From Gudongella sp046224405 (GTDB lineage Bacteria; Bacillota; Clostridia; Tissierellales; Tissierellaceae), in contig NZ_JBJXRK010000009.1 in assembly GCF_046224405.1 (NCBI RefSeq), positions 1 to 64,000 of the forward strand: a DNA stretch of 64,000 bases, read 5' to 3'. A program made the translations under genes and the position numbers. Below, one piece after another: positions 19,299 to 28,043 of the stretch; the stretch's first letter is position 1; each line of letters opens with the position of its first letter. The notes under the pieces were generated by a model. It made no database searches. It saw only the letters and a list, made by a program, of their open reading frames with translations, and had not been told where the DNA came from.

Positions 19299-19490
19299 CT
19301 ATGGTAGCATTGAATCGATTCTTTTTTGATCTCCCTTGCTTACGTATGCACCTTTCCTAAGGTTTCGCACTCTTTTAGGTGATTTTTTTCCAGTCTTGTG
19401 GCTCTTATAAGCTTTAAATCTCTTCAGAAGACCTGAAGCGGTTCTCTTGAATCTCTTTGCTGAGCCTCTATGTGTTTTCATCTTTGCCAT
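19299..19490 (-). CDS. rpmI: 50S ribosomal protein L35
   Basis: 63 aa, strongly basic, full length for L35. The sequence begins AKMKTHRGSAKRFKRTASG, the family hallmark. It is part of the large ribosomal subunit. ATG at 19490 follows TAGGAGGAATTGGACA. Between infC (18 bp) and rplT (31 bp). Confidence 0.98.
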   Translation of the reverse strand: MAKMKTHRGSAKRFKRTASGLLKRFKAYKSHKTGKKSPKRVRNLRKGAYVSKGDQKRIDSMLP

Positions 19491-19508
19491 TGTCCAATTC
19501 CTCCTAAC

Positions 19509-20021
19509 TTAGTCTGCTTTGGGCATAAGGAACATAACCATATTTCTGCCCTCAAGCTTTGCTTCTTTTTCGATTTTCCCAACTTCGCTCGTCAGCTGGG
19601 CAAATTCATCCAATACTTCTTTTCCCATTTCAGTATGGCCCATCTCTCTACCTCTGAACCTAACTGAAACCTTTACCTTATCGCCATCCTTAAGAAAGTC
19701 GATAGCCCGGTTTGCCTTAACATTCAAGTCATGAGTTTCGATATTGGGTGTTAACCTTATTTCCTTTATGTTGATAATCTTTTGATTCTTTCTGGCTTCT
19801 TTTTCCTTCTTAGCCATTTCGTACTTGTATTTTCCGTAATCCATTACTCTGCACACTGCTGGTTTTGCAGTTGGAGCAACATTTACCAAATCAAGTCTTC
19901 TCTCGAATGCAACATCCAATGCCTTCTTAAGTGGCACCACACCTAGCTGACTACCATCCACATCAATAAGTCTAACTTCTTTTTCCCTTATCTCTTCGTT
20001 GATTTGAAGTTCTTTAATAAT
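19509..20021 (-). CDS. infC: translation initiation factor IF-3 with AUU start
   Basis: 170 aa if translation starts at ATT (20021), or 169 from the adjacent second ATT (20018). No ATG, GTG or TTG start lies near the conserved N-terminus: the first ATG (19961) would remove about 20 residues, including KELQINEEIREKEVRLID, which aligns with IF-3. AGGAGGTG sits 4-6 bases upstream of the first ATT. An AUU start is the known autoregulatory feature of infC, because IF-3 itself rejects non-canonical starts. N-domain 1-75, linker helix, C-domain 85-170. IF-3 keeps 30S subunits free and proofreads initiation. First gene of the operon with rpmI and rplT. Confidence 0.93.
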   Translation of the reverse strand: MIKELQINEEIREKEVRLIDVDGSQLGVVPLKKALDVAFERRLDLVNVAPTAKPAVCRVMDYGKYKYEMAKKEKEARKNQKIINIKEIRLTPNIETHDLNVKANRAIDFLKDGDKVKVSVRFRGREMGHTEMGKEVLDEFAQLTSEVGKIEKEAKLEGRNMVMFLMPKAD

Positions 20022-20040
20022 CCTACACCTCCTGTAGTTT

Positions 20041-20202
20041 AAAAAAATAAATTAAAAAAGCGGACATAGAATGTCCGCTCAAATACCATCGCATGGCAAC
20101 TCCTGTTAAATTATAAATTCACAGGTTAATTCTGTCAACCCTATGAGCCGCAGCTATAAGGTGAGAAGCGGAACTTCTACTTTGAATTATATATTCAATT
20201 CC
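20041..20202 (-). promoter_or_regulatory. L20-type leader and attenuator of the infC operon
   Basis: A leader of about 180 bases separates the promoter from infC. It ends in a strong intrinsic terminator on the minus strand: AGCGGACAT (20079-20071), loop TCT, ATGTCCGCT (20067-20059), then T-rich sequence to 20041. Upstream are pairable segments (GAAGTTCCGCTTC near 20170). Position and layout match the Firmicutes L20 leader, where L20 binding promotes premature termination. I see the terminator directly; L20 binding is family knowledge. Confidence 0.8.
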
Positions 20203-20208
20203 TTAACC

Positions 20209-20237
20209 ATTATATGACATCATCATATATTTGTCAA
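20209..20237 (-). promoter_or_regulatory. consensus sigma-A promoter of the infC operon
   Basis: Perfect TTGACA (20237-20232), a 17-base spacer and perfect TATAAT (20214-20209) on the minus strand, 3 bp past the pepV stop. The predicted start is near 20202. Confidence 0.85.
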
Positions 20238-20240
20238 ACA

Positions 20241-21641
20241 TTATTGTTGAACAAGCTCATAAAGTGCATGAGAATAGATTTCCGTAAGCTTTATTACGTT
20301 TTCAATGGTGATATTCTCATCCTTCTGATGGGCCAACTCCTCTTGGCCAGGAAACACCGGCCCAAAAGCCACTGCGTTACTCATGGCCCTAGCATAGGTT
20401 CCTCCCCCTATTGTTATGGGCTCCGAGTCCAGATCTCCTGTTTTTTCCCTATATACCTTCATTAAGGTCTTCACAAGTTCATTTTCCTTTGGCACATACA
20501 AGGGCTTGGAATCTATCGCACCTTCCTTTAGATCAATGGGAGTGTCCTTGATATTCTCTCTTACTCCAATGAACACTTCCTTTGCGGAGCTGCTTATTGG
20601 ATATCTTACGTTGACAGAAAGTACTATATGGCTGCCATCATAGCTTATCAGGCCAGGATTGAAGTCCAGTTTCCCTGAAAGTTCGTCTTCCAGAGCACAA
20701 CCTATTCCTTCCCCATGATGTTTAAATGCAATTCTATTATTATAGAAGTCTATGAATCTGCAAACAGGGCACTGCCCGGAATATACAAACCCAAGGAAGT
20801 CCATTAAATAGCTTATTGCATTTTCACCCTTGGAGGGTGTGCTACCATGAGCTGATTTCCCTTTAGCCGTAACCTCAAAGCCTTTGTATGTTTCCTCAAG
20901 GTCAATTTGAAAATCCTTATTCTTGATGTAATCTTCAAATTGTGAAATAAATAGGCTTTTGTCCTTTACATTAAGACTGGCCCAGGCCCTGTCTGGAACC
21001 ATATTGGTTGCATTACCACCCTTTATGTCAAGAAGAGTGATGTCACTGTTCTCTGTCCCCTTATATGGGAACTTAAGGTCAAAGCCTGTAATCCCTTTTT
21101 CACCATGGATTACAGGAAAATCGGCATCTGGAGTAAAGGCCATGGTTGGAGGGTCCTCATTTTCAAAGTAATGCTTCATGCACTCCCATCTACTTTCCTC
21201 ATTTGCTCCAAGAATCAGTCTGATTCTTCTACCTGGGATTACTCCACTATCAGCCAATGCCTTCATAGCATATAGAGCAATCACTGCGGGACCCTTGTCA
21301 TCCATTGTACCTCTCCCAAATATCTTTCCATCGTGAATTTCACCACCATATGGTGGGTATGTCCAACCGTCACCCTCAGGGACAACATCCACATGGGCTA
21401 GAATACCCACTGTCTCATTACCTTCACCAAAATCTATGTGCCCTGCATAACCATCCAGATTTTTGGTGCTGAAACCCATGCTTTCACCAAGCTTCAGCAT
21501 AAAATCCAAAGCCATGTAGGAGCCTTTTCCAAAGGGCATCCCTGGAAGTGGCTCCTCCTCTACTGACTTTATCCTAACTGCCTCCTGGATTGACTTTACT
21601 ATTTCAGGTTCAAGCTTACTTATTGTATCTTTAAACTCCAT
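20241..21641 (-). CDS. pepV: dipeptidase PepV (M20 metallopeptidase family)
   Basis: 466 aa. Metal-site motifs are present: GILAHVDVVPEGDGW (His/Asp), GRGTMDDKGP (bridging Asp), and GANEESRW (Glu-Glu). A lid domain is inserted at about 180-380, and the C-terminal HQKDENI motif supplies the last histidine. PepV removes N-terminal residues from dipeptides in the cytoplasm using two zinc ions. ATG at 21641 follows GGAGGTA. It is 14 bp after thrS and probably shares the T-box-controlled transcript, so a peptidase may be induced under threonine shortage. Confidence 0.9.
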   Translation of the reverse strand: MEFKDTISKLEPEIVKSIQEAVRIKSVEEEPLPGMPFGKGSYMALDFMLKLGESMGFSTKNLDGYAGHIDFGEGNETVGILAHVDVVPEGDGWTYPPYGGEIHDGKIFGRGTMDDKGPAVIALYAMKALADSGVIPGRRIRLILGANEESRWECMKHYFENEDPPTMAFTPDADFPVIHGEKGITGFDLKFPYKGTENSDITLLDIKGGNATNMVPDRAWASLNVKDKSLFISQFEDYIKNKDFQIDLEETYKGFEVTAKGKSAHGSTPSKGENAISYLMDFLGFVYSGQCPVCRFIDFYNNRIAFKHHGEGIGCALEDELSGKLDFNPGLISYDGSHIVLSVNVRYPISSSAKEVFIGVRENIKDTPIDLKEGAIDSKPLYVPKENELVKTLMKVYREKTGDLDSEPITIGGGTYARAMSNAVAFGPVFPGQEELAHQKDENITIENVIKLTEIYSHALYELVQQ

Positions 21642-21655
21642 CCTGTACCTCCGGT

Positions 21656-23563
21656 CTATTTGGCTTTAGTCTCAACCTCTTCCATTATCTGCTCGATGAA
21701 GGCTTCCATACCCATTTGACCCATGTCTCCCTGATCTCTCTTTCTCACTGATACAAGCCTATCTTCAACCTCTTTTTCTCCTACAATTAGCATATAAGGT
21801 AGCTTTTGCATCTGAGCTTCACGGATCTTATATCCAATCTTCTCCGCTCTTTCATCGACCTCAACACGAATCCCTTTTTCCTCCAGCTGTTTAGCCACCT
21901 CTTTGGCGTAATCGTTAAATTTGTCTGATATTGGAAGAATTGTAGCCTGAACAGGCGCAATCCATACCGGGAACTTCCCAGCAAAGTGTTCAATCAGGAT
22001 TCCCATGAATCTTTCCATACTTCCAAGTATTGTTCTGTGGACCATTACAGGCCTCTTCTTCTCATTGTCCTGATCCACATATGTCAGATCAAATCTTTCT
22101 GGCATCTGGAAATCCAGCTGTATTGTACCGCATTGCCATGTCCTTCCGATTGCATCCTCTAGATGGAAATCAATCTTCGGACCATAGAATGCCCCATCAC
22201 CTTCGTTTATCTTAAATGATATCTCTTTTTCCTCCAAAGCTTCTCTCAGGCTATCAGTTGCAAGATTCCACTGTTCTTCAGTTCCCATTGAATTTTCAGG
22301 TCTTGTGGACAGTTCAATGTTATACTTGAAGCCGAAAACATCATAAATATAATCTGCCAGATCAATCGTCTTCTTCAGTTCATCCTTAACCTGGGATGGA
22401 AGCATATAAAGGTGAGCATCATCCTGAGTGAAGCTTCTAACCCTCATAAGACCATGAAGGGCCCCTGAAAGCTCATGACGATGAACAAGTCCCAGTTCCC
22501 CCCATCTTAGTGGAAGGTCTCTATAGCTGTACATCTTTGATTTGTAAACAAGTATTGATCCTGGGCAATTCATGGGTTTGATTGCATATGCACCCTCATC
22601 AATTGTTGTAAAGTACATGTTTTCCTTGTAATGATCCCAGTGACCTGATTGATGCCATAGGTTTTCATTTAGAATTAGAGGTGTCTTTATTTCCCCATAT
22701 CCTCTCTTTGTATGTTCATCTCTCCAGAAGCTTTCCAATATGTTTCTAATAACCATTCCCTTTGGATGGAAAAATGGAAATCCAGGGCCTTCTTCCTGCA
22801 TGCTGAAAAGATCCAGTTCCTTGCCAAGCTTTCTATGATCTCTCTTTTTTGCTTCTTCAAGTCTATTCAGATATTCTTCAAGATCCTTCTTCTTTTCATA
22901 GGTTGTTCCATAAATTCTTTGAAGCATCTTATTGTTTTCGTCACCTCGCCAGTATGCACCAGCAATGCTCATTAGCTTAATTGCCTTAACCTTTTTTGTA
23001 TCGTATAGGTGAGGTCCAGCACAAAGGTCAGTGAATTCTCCAAGTTTATAGAAAGAGATGATCTCATCCTCAGGGAGATTTTCAATTAGGTCAACCTTGT
23101 ACTCCTCTCCTCTTTCCTTGAAAAACTCCAATGCTTCATTTCTCGGCATTTCAAATCTTTCAAGTACATGCCCTTCCTTTGCAACGCGCTTCATTTCATC
23201 CTCAATCTTTTCCAGATCCTCTGGAGTAAACCTGTGCTCAGTATCAAAGTCGTAATAGAATCCATTTTCAATTGCAGGTCCAATTGCAAACTTAACGCCT
23301 GGGAAAAGGTTCTGAACTGCATGTGCCATTATATGGGCAGAAGTATGCCAAAAAATTTTCTTTCCTTCAGGATCCTCAAATTTTACGACCCTAAAATCTG
23401 AATCCTCCGATATCGTCTCCTGCATTCCCATTATTTTGCCATTCACCACAGCTCCCATGGCAACCCTTGCAAGGCCCTCAGAAATATCTGCTGTTACATC
23501 ATAAACCTTTACACCGTCCTCATACTCCCTCACTGAACCATCAGGCAAAGTAATCTTAATCAT
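21656..23563 (-). CDS. thrS: threonyl-tRNA synthetase
   Basis: 635 aa class II synthetase. TGS domain at 1-62, editing domain with HTSAHIMAHAV and the late Cys/His block (CAGPHLYDT), catalytic core with motif 2 and the zinc cysteine in MNCPGSI, and a C-terminal anticodon-binding domain (about 535-635). It charges tRNA-Thr and clears Ser-tRNA-Thr. ATG at 23563 follows AAGGAGGG. Expression is controlled by the leader at 23577-23803. Confidence 0.97.
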   Translation of the reverse strand: MIKITLPDGSVREYEDGVKVYDVTADISEGLARVAMGAVVNGKIMGMQETISEDSDFRVVKFEDPEGKKIFWHTSAHIMAHAVQNLFPGVKFAIGPAIENGFYYDFDTEHRFTPEDLEKIEDEMKRVAKEGHVLERFEMPRNEALEFFKERGEEYKVDLIENLPEDEIISFYKLGEFTDLCAGPHLYDTKKVKAIKLMSIAGAYWRGDENNKMLQRIYGTTYEKKKDLEEYLNRLEEAKKRDHRKLGKELDLFSMQEEGPGFPFFHPKGMVIRNILESFWRDEHTKRGYGEIKTPLILNENLWHQSGHWDHYKENMYFTTIDEGAYAIKPMNCPGSILVYKSKMYSYRDLPLRWGELGLVHRHELSGALHGLMRVRSFTQDDAHLYMLPSQVKDELKKTIDLADYIYDVFGFKYNIELSTRPENSMGTEEQWNLATDSLREALEEKEISFKINEGDGAFYGPKIDFHLEDAIGRTWQCGTIQLDFQMPERFDLTYVDQDNEKKRPVMVHRTILGSMERFMGILIEHFAGKFPVWIAPVQATILPISDKFNDYAKEVAKQLEEKGIRVEVDERAEKIGYKIREAQMQKLPYMLIVGEKEVEDRLVSVRKRDQGDMGQMGMEAFIEQIMEEVETKAK

Positions 23564-23576
23564 ATTTTTCCCTCCT

Positions 23577-23803
23577 TAAAAAAATAAGGTCCCTCATACC
23601 TACATTTCTGTAGGGACGAAAGACCGTGGTTCCACCCTAATTTATACTCATTTCAAATAACGCCTCTAGGCGGCTACCCTTTCAGGTACGGCTCCGGGGT
23701 GGTTTTCGGTCAACATTCTTGAAGAGAACTTTCAGCCTGGGTTCTCTCTCTCTGACAATTATTGTCAACATACTCTTCCCATCGACACCTTTTATTTTTA
23801 ATT
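23577..23803 (-). promoter_or_regulatory. T-box leader of thrS
   Basis: Minus strand: the T-box core AGGGTGGAACCACGG (23638-23624) is followed by a terminator stem, GTCCCT (23617-23612) with AGGGAC (23594-23589), and a T-run at 23584-23578. A possible threonine specifier ACC lies in TTGACCGAA near 23707. Stem I and the internal stems occupy the remaining 160 bases. Confidence 0.92.
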
Positions 23804-23809
23804 AGATAG

Positions 23810-23838
23810 ATTTTAACAATTCTGTACATCATTGTCAA
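23810..23838 (-). promoter_or_regulatory. sigma-A promoter of thrS-pepV
   Basis: TTGACA (23838-23833), 17 bases, TAAAAT (23815-23810) on the minus strand; the start is predicted near 23803. It lies 28 bp after the hisS stop. Confidence 0.75.
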
Positions 23839-23865
23839 GCTATTATTGTATATACCACAAATGTG

Positions 23866-25176
23866 TTACTTTAAAACTTCCAGTAAGGTACTCATGTCAT
23901 ACTTGGTCTGTTCACCAGATTTCATATCCCTCAGTGTATACTCTCCACTCTTCTTCTCTTCTTCACCTATGACAATAACAAAAGGTATTCCCATCTTGTC
24001 CGCATAGTTGAACTTTTTGCCTAATTTAGTCTCCTCCAGATATATCTGTGTGAAAATGTTCTCTTTTCTCAATGCAGCAGCCAGTTTTATCGACTCATCC
24101 ATGTAGCCCTCCATGGGAATTACAAGAACCTTTGTAAGTGAATTCTCCTGGGTATTTATTATTCCAGCTTCCATTAGCTGATAGAACAATCTCGTCAGAC
24201 CAATTGATATCCCAACACCAGGAAGCTGCTGTTTTGTGTAGTAGGTAGCCAGATTGTCATATCTACCACCTGAACATACACTTCCGATTGATGGATATTC
24301 ATCGAGTAATGTTTCATATACCGTTCCAGTATAATAATCCAGGCCTCTAGCAATGGTAAGGTCAATTGCAAAGTTGGATTCCGGAACTCCAAACAACCTT
24401 AGATATTTTACCACTGTGGCTATTTCATCGAGACCTTCCTTGAAAAGATCGTTTTCAATGCCCATTTCGGTCAATGAAGCAACTATTTCATCATTGCTTC
24501 CACTAATGGATATAAACCTCTTTATGCTAGTTATCTGATCTTTGGTCAATCCGTTCTCTTCAAGCTCTTCCTCAACTTTTTTCATGCCGATCTTTTCCAG
24601 CTTGTCAACTGATCTCAATACCACATGAGCATCCTCGATTCCAATCGAATTAAAGAATCCAGATAGAATTTTTCTATTGTTTATTTTAATTGTAAACTCC
24701 TCGAATCCCAAATCCTTGAAGGTTGAGTAGATAACACTTGGTATCTCTGCATCATTAATTATGTCCAGCTTCCCATTCCCAATTATGTCAATGTCAGCCT
24801 GATAGAATTCTCTGAAACGTCCTTTTTGATTTCTTTCTCCCCTATAGACCTTGCCAATGTGATACCTTCTATATGGAAAGTTAAGCTCAGAATAATGCTG
24901 GGCAACGTACCTAGCCAATGGTACAGTCAGGTCAAATCTCATTGACATGTCTGTGCTACCCTTGACAACCTTGTAAATCTGCTTCTCAGTTTCTCCTCCA
25001 CCCTTTGCCAGTAGGACCTCCGATTTTTCGATTACTGGCGTATCAATTGGCAAAAATCCAAACTTTTCATAGTTTCTCCTGATAGTATCCATCATTCTGT
25101 TAAACAGAATCTGGTCACCAGGATTCAATTCCATAAATCCAGGCAGTATTGATGGCTTTACTATATCATTTCCCAT
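23866..25176 (-). CDS. hisS: histidyl-tRNA synthetase
   Basis: 436 aa class II synthetase. Motif 2 region RRYHIGKVYRGERNQKGRFREFYQADID, histidine-specific motif RGLDYYTGTVYE and GGRYDNLA, with a C-terminal anticodon-binding domain at about 340-436. It charges tRNA-His in the cytoplasm. ATG at 25176 follows AGGGAGGG. Upstream (25177-25259) there is no T-box or terminator, so it may be read from the gene at 26006. Confidence 0.96.
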   Translation of the reverse strand: MGNDIVKPSILPGFMELNPGDQILFNRMMDTIRRNYEKFGFLPIDTPVIEKSEVLLAKGGGETEKQIYKVVKGSTDMSMRFDLTVPLARYVAQHYSELNFPYRRYHIGKVYRGERNQKGRFREFYQADIDIIGNGKLDIINDAEIPSVIYSTFKDLGFEEFTIKINNRKILSGFFNSIGIEDAHVVLRSVDKLEKIGMKKVEEELEENGLTKDQITSIKRFISISGSNDEIVASLTEMGIENDLFKEGLDEIATVVKYLRLFGVPESNFAIDLTIARGLDYYTGTVYETLLDEYPSIGSVCSGGRYDNLATYYTKQQLPGVGISIGLTRLFYQLMEAGIINTQENSLTKVLVIPMEGYMDESIKLAAALRKENIFTQIYLEETKLGKKFNYADKMGIPFVIVIGEEEKKSGEYTLRDMKSGEQTKYDMSTLLEVLK

Positions 25177-25259
25177 ATTTTCCCTCCCTGATTTTGTATA
25201 TATGTTTTATAATACCACTTATTCCCTACTTTTGAAAGATGCCTTGTCCATGTAATTAT

Positions 25260-26006
25260 CTATTTCTTGGAGCTGAGTCCGATTATTGTCCCCACATCCA
25301 TTGCAGGTTCCTCTGACAGGTATACCAGGCTTATTCCCTTTTGAGCAAGAAAATCCTCAATCCTACCTTTATCGGGATGCAGCTCCAGACTGCCTGTTAC
25401 GACCATCTTATCGGGAGAAACCAACCCTGTGGCCCCACCGATAAAGCCGTATTCCATTCCTGGAAGCTTTATATGGCCTGGTTTTATTAGCAGTATGTCA
25501 TAGCCAACTCCAGTAAGCATCTTAAATATTCCTTCATCAGAGGTTATTCCACTGTTCTCACCCACTATTGCCAAGGAACATTTAGAGTAACCCTGTCTGA
25601 TGTTAAACTTTTTAAGCTTAAATTTTTCTGCGAAATCCAGGATAATTCCATCAGTTGCATCCAGCCTATGTATAAGAGCATTCTTCAAGTAAGCCACATT
25701 ATATGGTACATCCTTTGGATACTTCTTCTCTACCTGACTTGATCCCTTTATTACTTGAATACCATGTTCCACCAGTTCGTTGCTATAATACTCCCACACT
25801 GATGGATCTGCTACAACAGAACCATCTGGTAGTGGTGACAGGACCATGTCCGGATGATTTGCAACAGGTGCCTGCAGCCTGGTTGATTCAATGGTTGGTA
25901 TGGCACTGATTCCCATGCTTTCAATAGCTTTAAAGACATCGGAAGATGCATCTTTACTTATTATTGCTATATCAACCATTTTTTTTGGAACAAATGGATT
26001 TTTCAT
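25260..26006 (-). CDS. DUF6873-like protein, putative GME fold
   Basis: 248 aa, soluble, no signal peptide. Internal blocks such as PDMVLSPLPDGSVVADPSVWEYY, YNVAYLKNALIHRLDATD and GFIGGATGLVSPDKMVVTGSLELHPDK suggest the pentein-like GME (guanidine-modifying enzyme) fold named for this family. I recognise the family only by general resemblance. The catalytic Cys/His set of arginine deiminases is not clear, so I assign no activity. ATG at 26006 follows AAGGATGAGG. It lies downstream of the tRNA terminator and 83 bp before hisS. Confidence 0.65.
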   Translation of the reverse strand: MKNPFVPKKMVDIAIISKDASSDVFKAIESMGISAIPTIESTRLQAPVANHPDMVLSPLPDGSVVADPSVWEYYSNELVEHGIQVIKGSSQVEKKYPKDVPYNVAYLKNALIHRLDATDGIILDFAEKFKLKKFNIRQGYSKCSLAIVGENSGITSDEGIFKMLTGVGYDILLIKPGHIKLPGMEYGFIGGATGLVSPDKMVVTGSLELHPDKGRIEDFLAQKGISLVYLSEEPAMDVGTIIGLSSKK

Positions 26007-26037
26007 GATCCCTCATCCTTCTAAAACTGCTTTATTC

Positions 26038-26070
26038 TAAAAAATCCTTCTGTTTTCAACAGAAGGATTT
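26038..26070 (-). terminator. terminator of the tRNA operon
   Basis: Minus strand: AAATCCTTCTGTT (26070-26058) pairs with AACAGAAGGATTT, followed by a T-run ending near 26038. It ends the Phe-Gly-Cys tRNA transcript. Confidence 0.88.
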
Positions 26071-26075
26071 CGTTA

Positions 26076-26149
26076 TGGAGGCGACACCCAGATTTGAACT
26101 GGGGGTGAAGGTGTTGCAGACCTCTGCCTTACCACTTGGCTATGCCGCC
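26076..26149 (-). tRNA. tRNA-Cys (anticodon GCA)
   Basis: Cloverleaf with acceptor GGCGGCA/TGTCGCC, D arm GCCAAGTGGTAAGGC, anticodon loop CTGCAAC, T loop TTCAAAT and encoded CCA (26078-26076). Third and last tRNA of the operon. Confidence 0.95.
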
Positions 26150-26156
26150 ATATTTT

Positions 26157-26231
26157 TGGAGCGGAAGACGAGATTCGAACTCGCGACCCTCGCCTTGGCA
26201 AGGCGATGCTCTACCACTGAGCCACTCCCGC
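26157..26231 (-). tRNA. tRNA-Gly (anticodon GCC)
   Basis: Acceptor GCGGGAG/CTTCCGC with a G-T pair, anticodon loop TTGCCAA, T loop TTCGAAT, discriminator T, and CCA encoded at 26159-26157. Middle gene of the tRNA operon. Confidence 0.95.
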
Positions 26232-26259
26232 TTGCTATTATTTTACCACAAAACCATTG

Positions 26260-26335
26260 TGGTGCCCAGAGCCGGAATCGAACCAGCGACACGTGGATTT
26301 TCAGTCCACTGCTCTACCGACTGAGCTATCTGGGC
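26260..26335 (-). tRNA. tRNA-Phe (anticodon GAA)
   Basis: Acceptor GCCCAGA/TCTGGGC, anticodon stem GTGGA/TCCAC with loop CTGAAAA, T loop TTCGATT, discriminator A, and encoded CCA. First gene of the tRNA operon, about 32 bp after the predicted transcription start. Confidence 0.96.
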
Positions 26336-26373
26336 AAGTAATCGCACCATTTCTGGCCGATGTCACAATAGCT

Positions 26374-26402
26374 AGTATACATTATTTATCTTTGATTGTC
26401 AA
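26374..26402 (-). promoter_or_regulatory. near-consensus promoter of the tRNA operon
   Basis: TTGACA (26402-26397), 17 bases, TATACT (26379-26374) on the minus strand. The -35 box lies inside the last codons of hslO. Confidence 0.8.
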
Positions 26403-27269
26403 CAGGATTTTCTCAAGGTCATTCTTGTGAAAATGGTACTTAGTATTGCAGAAGTGACAGACAACTTCACTTTCGCCGTCCTCCTCTATGATATCCTTTA
26501 TTTCCTTTTCACCAAGACTTATCAAAACCTTCTCAACCTTTTCAGATGAGCAGTCGCAGGTATAGCTTACGTTAATCTTCTCTGTAGTCTCCATGTTAAA
26601 TTCAGACAGCAATTCCTCCATTATTTCCTCCGGACTATAACCCTCATCAATCAATGTTGAAAGTGGTCTGGCTTTCTTTAAGGATGACTCAATCATAGCT
26701 ATTTCATCATCTGTTATGAAGGGTAGCAACTGAATAATAAAACCTCCCGCCGCCTTGCAGGACAGATCCCTATCGACTAATACTCCCAGTCCTACTGCTG
26801 TTGGAATCTGCTCTGATTCACTGTAAAAGTTGGCTATGTCATCGCCAATTTCGCCTGTCACAAGACTAGTCTGGCCAACATAGGGATCTCTCATGCCAAC
26901 ATCAGTTATCGAAATAAATGTTCCCTTCTTTCCAACTATTGCTCCAACGTCAAGCTTCCCTGAAGCTGTCGAGGGGGAATCTGCCGCGGGATTATCAATC
27001 AATCCCTTGACTTCCCCACGATTGTTTGCAACAACTGTTATGGTTCCCACTGGTCCATCTCCTGCCACCTTAAGGGTCAACAGATCAGTATCGTTTTTCA
27101 TCGTAGCTCCCATCATAGCTCCAGCTGTCAATAGTCTACCTATTGCAGCTGTTGCAGTAGCTGAAGTATTATGAATTCTTCGAGCCTCATCCACCATTTC
27201 AGTTGTCCTTGCAACAAATGCTCTAAGTCTACCTTCTCTATCCATACCCCTAATCATATAATCCTTCAT
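26382..27269 (-). CDS. hslO: redox-regulated chaperone Hsp33
   Basis: 295 aa from ATG at 27269 (GAGGGTG upstream); a longer open frame enters the preceding methyltransferase gene. The N-terminal Hsp33 domain is followed by the C-terminal zinc site CDC and CHFC (about 232-275). The four cysteines hold zinc when reduced; oxidation unfolds the linker and activates holdase function. This fits protection of an anaerobe against oxidative unfolding. It lies 16 bp after the methyltransferase gene, and its end contains the tRNA promoter -35 box. Confidence 0.93.
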   Translation of the reverse strand: MKDYMIRGMDREGRLRAFVARTTEMVDEARRIHNTSATATAAIGRLLTAGAMMGATMKNDTDLLTLKVAGDGPVGTITVVANNRGEVKGLIDNPAADSPSTASGKLDVGAIVGKKGTFISITDVGMRDPYVGQTSLVTGEIGDDIANFYSESEQIPTAVGLGVLVDRDLSCKAAGGFIIQLLPFITDDEIAMIESSLKKARPLSTLIDEGYSPEEIMEELLSEFNMETTEKINVSYTCDCSSEKVEKVLISLGEKEIKDIIEEDGESEVVCHFCNTKYHFHKNDLEKILLTIKDK

Positions 27270-27285
27270 AAAATCACCCTCTTTT

Positions 27286-28026
27286 TCATTTCTTCGCAAC
27301 AAAATTAATTCGTTCACTTTCGTTTGTTATATCTTCAAATCCAAATGCGTTATAAACACAGGTCTCTGAAAAGCCGGCTTCGCTAAGCAAGCTTTTTACA
27401 GTCTCAACATCGTAAGACTTTTCTCTGTGATGTTCGTCAAACCTTCTGTAGTCTGTCCCATTATCTGAGATGAAAAAAGTAAGATAGAAATCGCATATTC
27501 CAGTGCCTATATCAAACTGATTTTCCCAGGTGTAGAAAACATCGTCCCTATCCTCAATGAAGATATTGTTACCTAATATCTCCTTTAGCTTATATTCAGA
27601 GTTGATGTCAAAGACAAATATCCCACCCTCCTCCAAATGTTGGAATACGCTGCTGAAGGTTCTTTTTAGAGATGCTTCATCCAAAATATAGTTTATGCTA
27701 TCACATGCAGAAACTACAGCTTGGTATTTCCTGTCCATCTTGAATTCCTTCATATCCATATTAAAGAGCCTTTTACTCTTGTAACTTGATAATTTATTGT
27801 TTGCTATTGCAAGCATTTCATGCGAAAGGTCAAAACCATCAACGGTATGACCTAGTCTTAGCAGCTCCTTCGTTAGGTTGCCAGTGCCACAAGCCATTTC
27901 AAGAATTGAAGTTTTCCCAAATCCATTTCGAATCAATATATTTTGAATGTACTCACTCCAGGCTACATAATCAAAGTCATCCATCAAATCATCGTACAAT
28001 AAAGCAAATTCTCCGTAACTGTTCAC
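27286..28026 (-). CDS. class I SAM-dependent methyltransferase
   Basis: 246 aa. SAM-binding motif I is ILEMACGTGNLTKELLRLG near residue 40, the acidic end of strand 2 is VDGFDLS, and the later VVSACDSINYIL corresponds to motif IV. The substrate is unknown. The GTG start at 28026 follows AAGGATG. It sits between a CPBP protease and hslO; this methyltransferase-hslO pairing is common in Clostridia, but the link is not explained. Confidence 0.85.
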   Translation of the reverse strand: MNSYGEFALLYDDLMDDFDYVAWSEYIQNILIRNGFGKTSILEMACGTGNLTKELLRLGHTVDGFDLSHEMLAIANNKLSSYKSKRLFNMDMKEFKMDRKYQAVVSACDSINYILDEASLKRTFSSVFQHLEEGGIFVFDINSEYKLKEILGNNIFIEDRDDVFYTWENQFDIGTGICDFYLTFFISDNGTDYRRFDEHHREKSYDVETVKSLLSEAGFSETCVYNAFGFEDITNESERINFVAKK

Positions 28027-28043
28027 AATATATCACATCCTTC

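Noticed and set aside
20209..20240. TATATGA...TCATATA hairpin as a pepV terminator
   Set aside because: The bases form the spacer and -10 of the infC promoter; the stem is AT-only with no T-run.
25177..25259. T-box leader for hisS
   Set aside because: No GGTGGNACCGCG-like element or terminator hairpin exists in this 83-bp gap.
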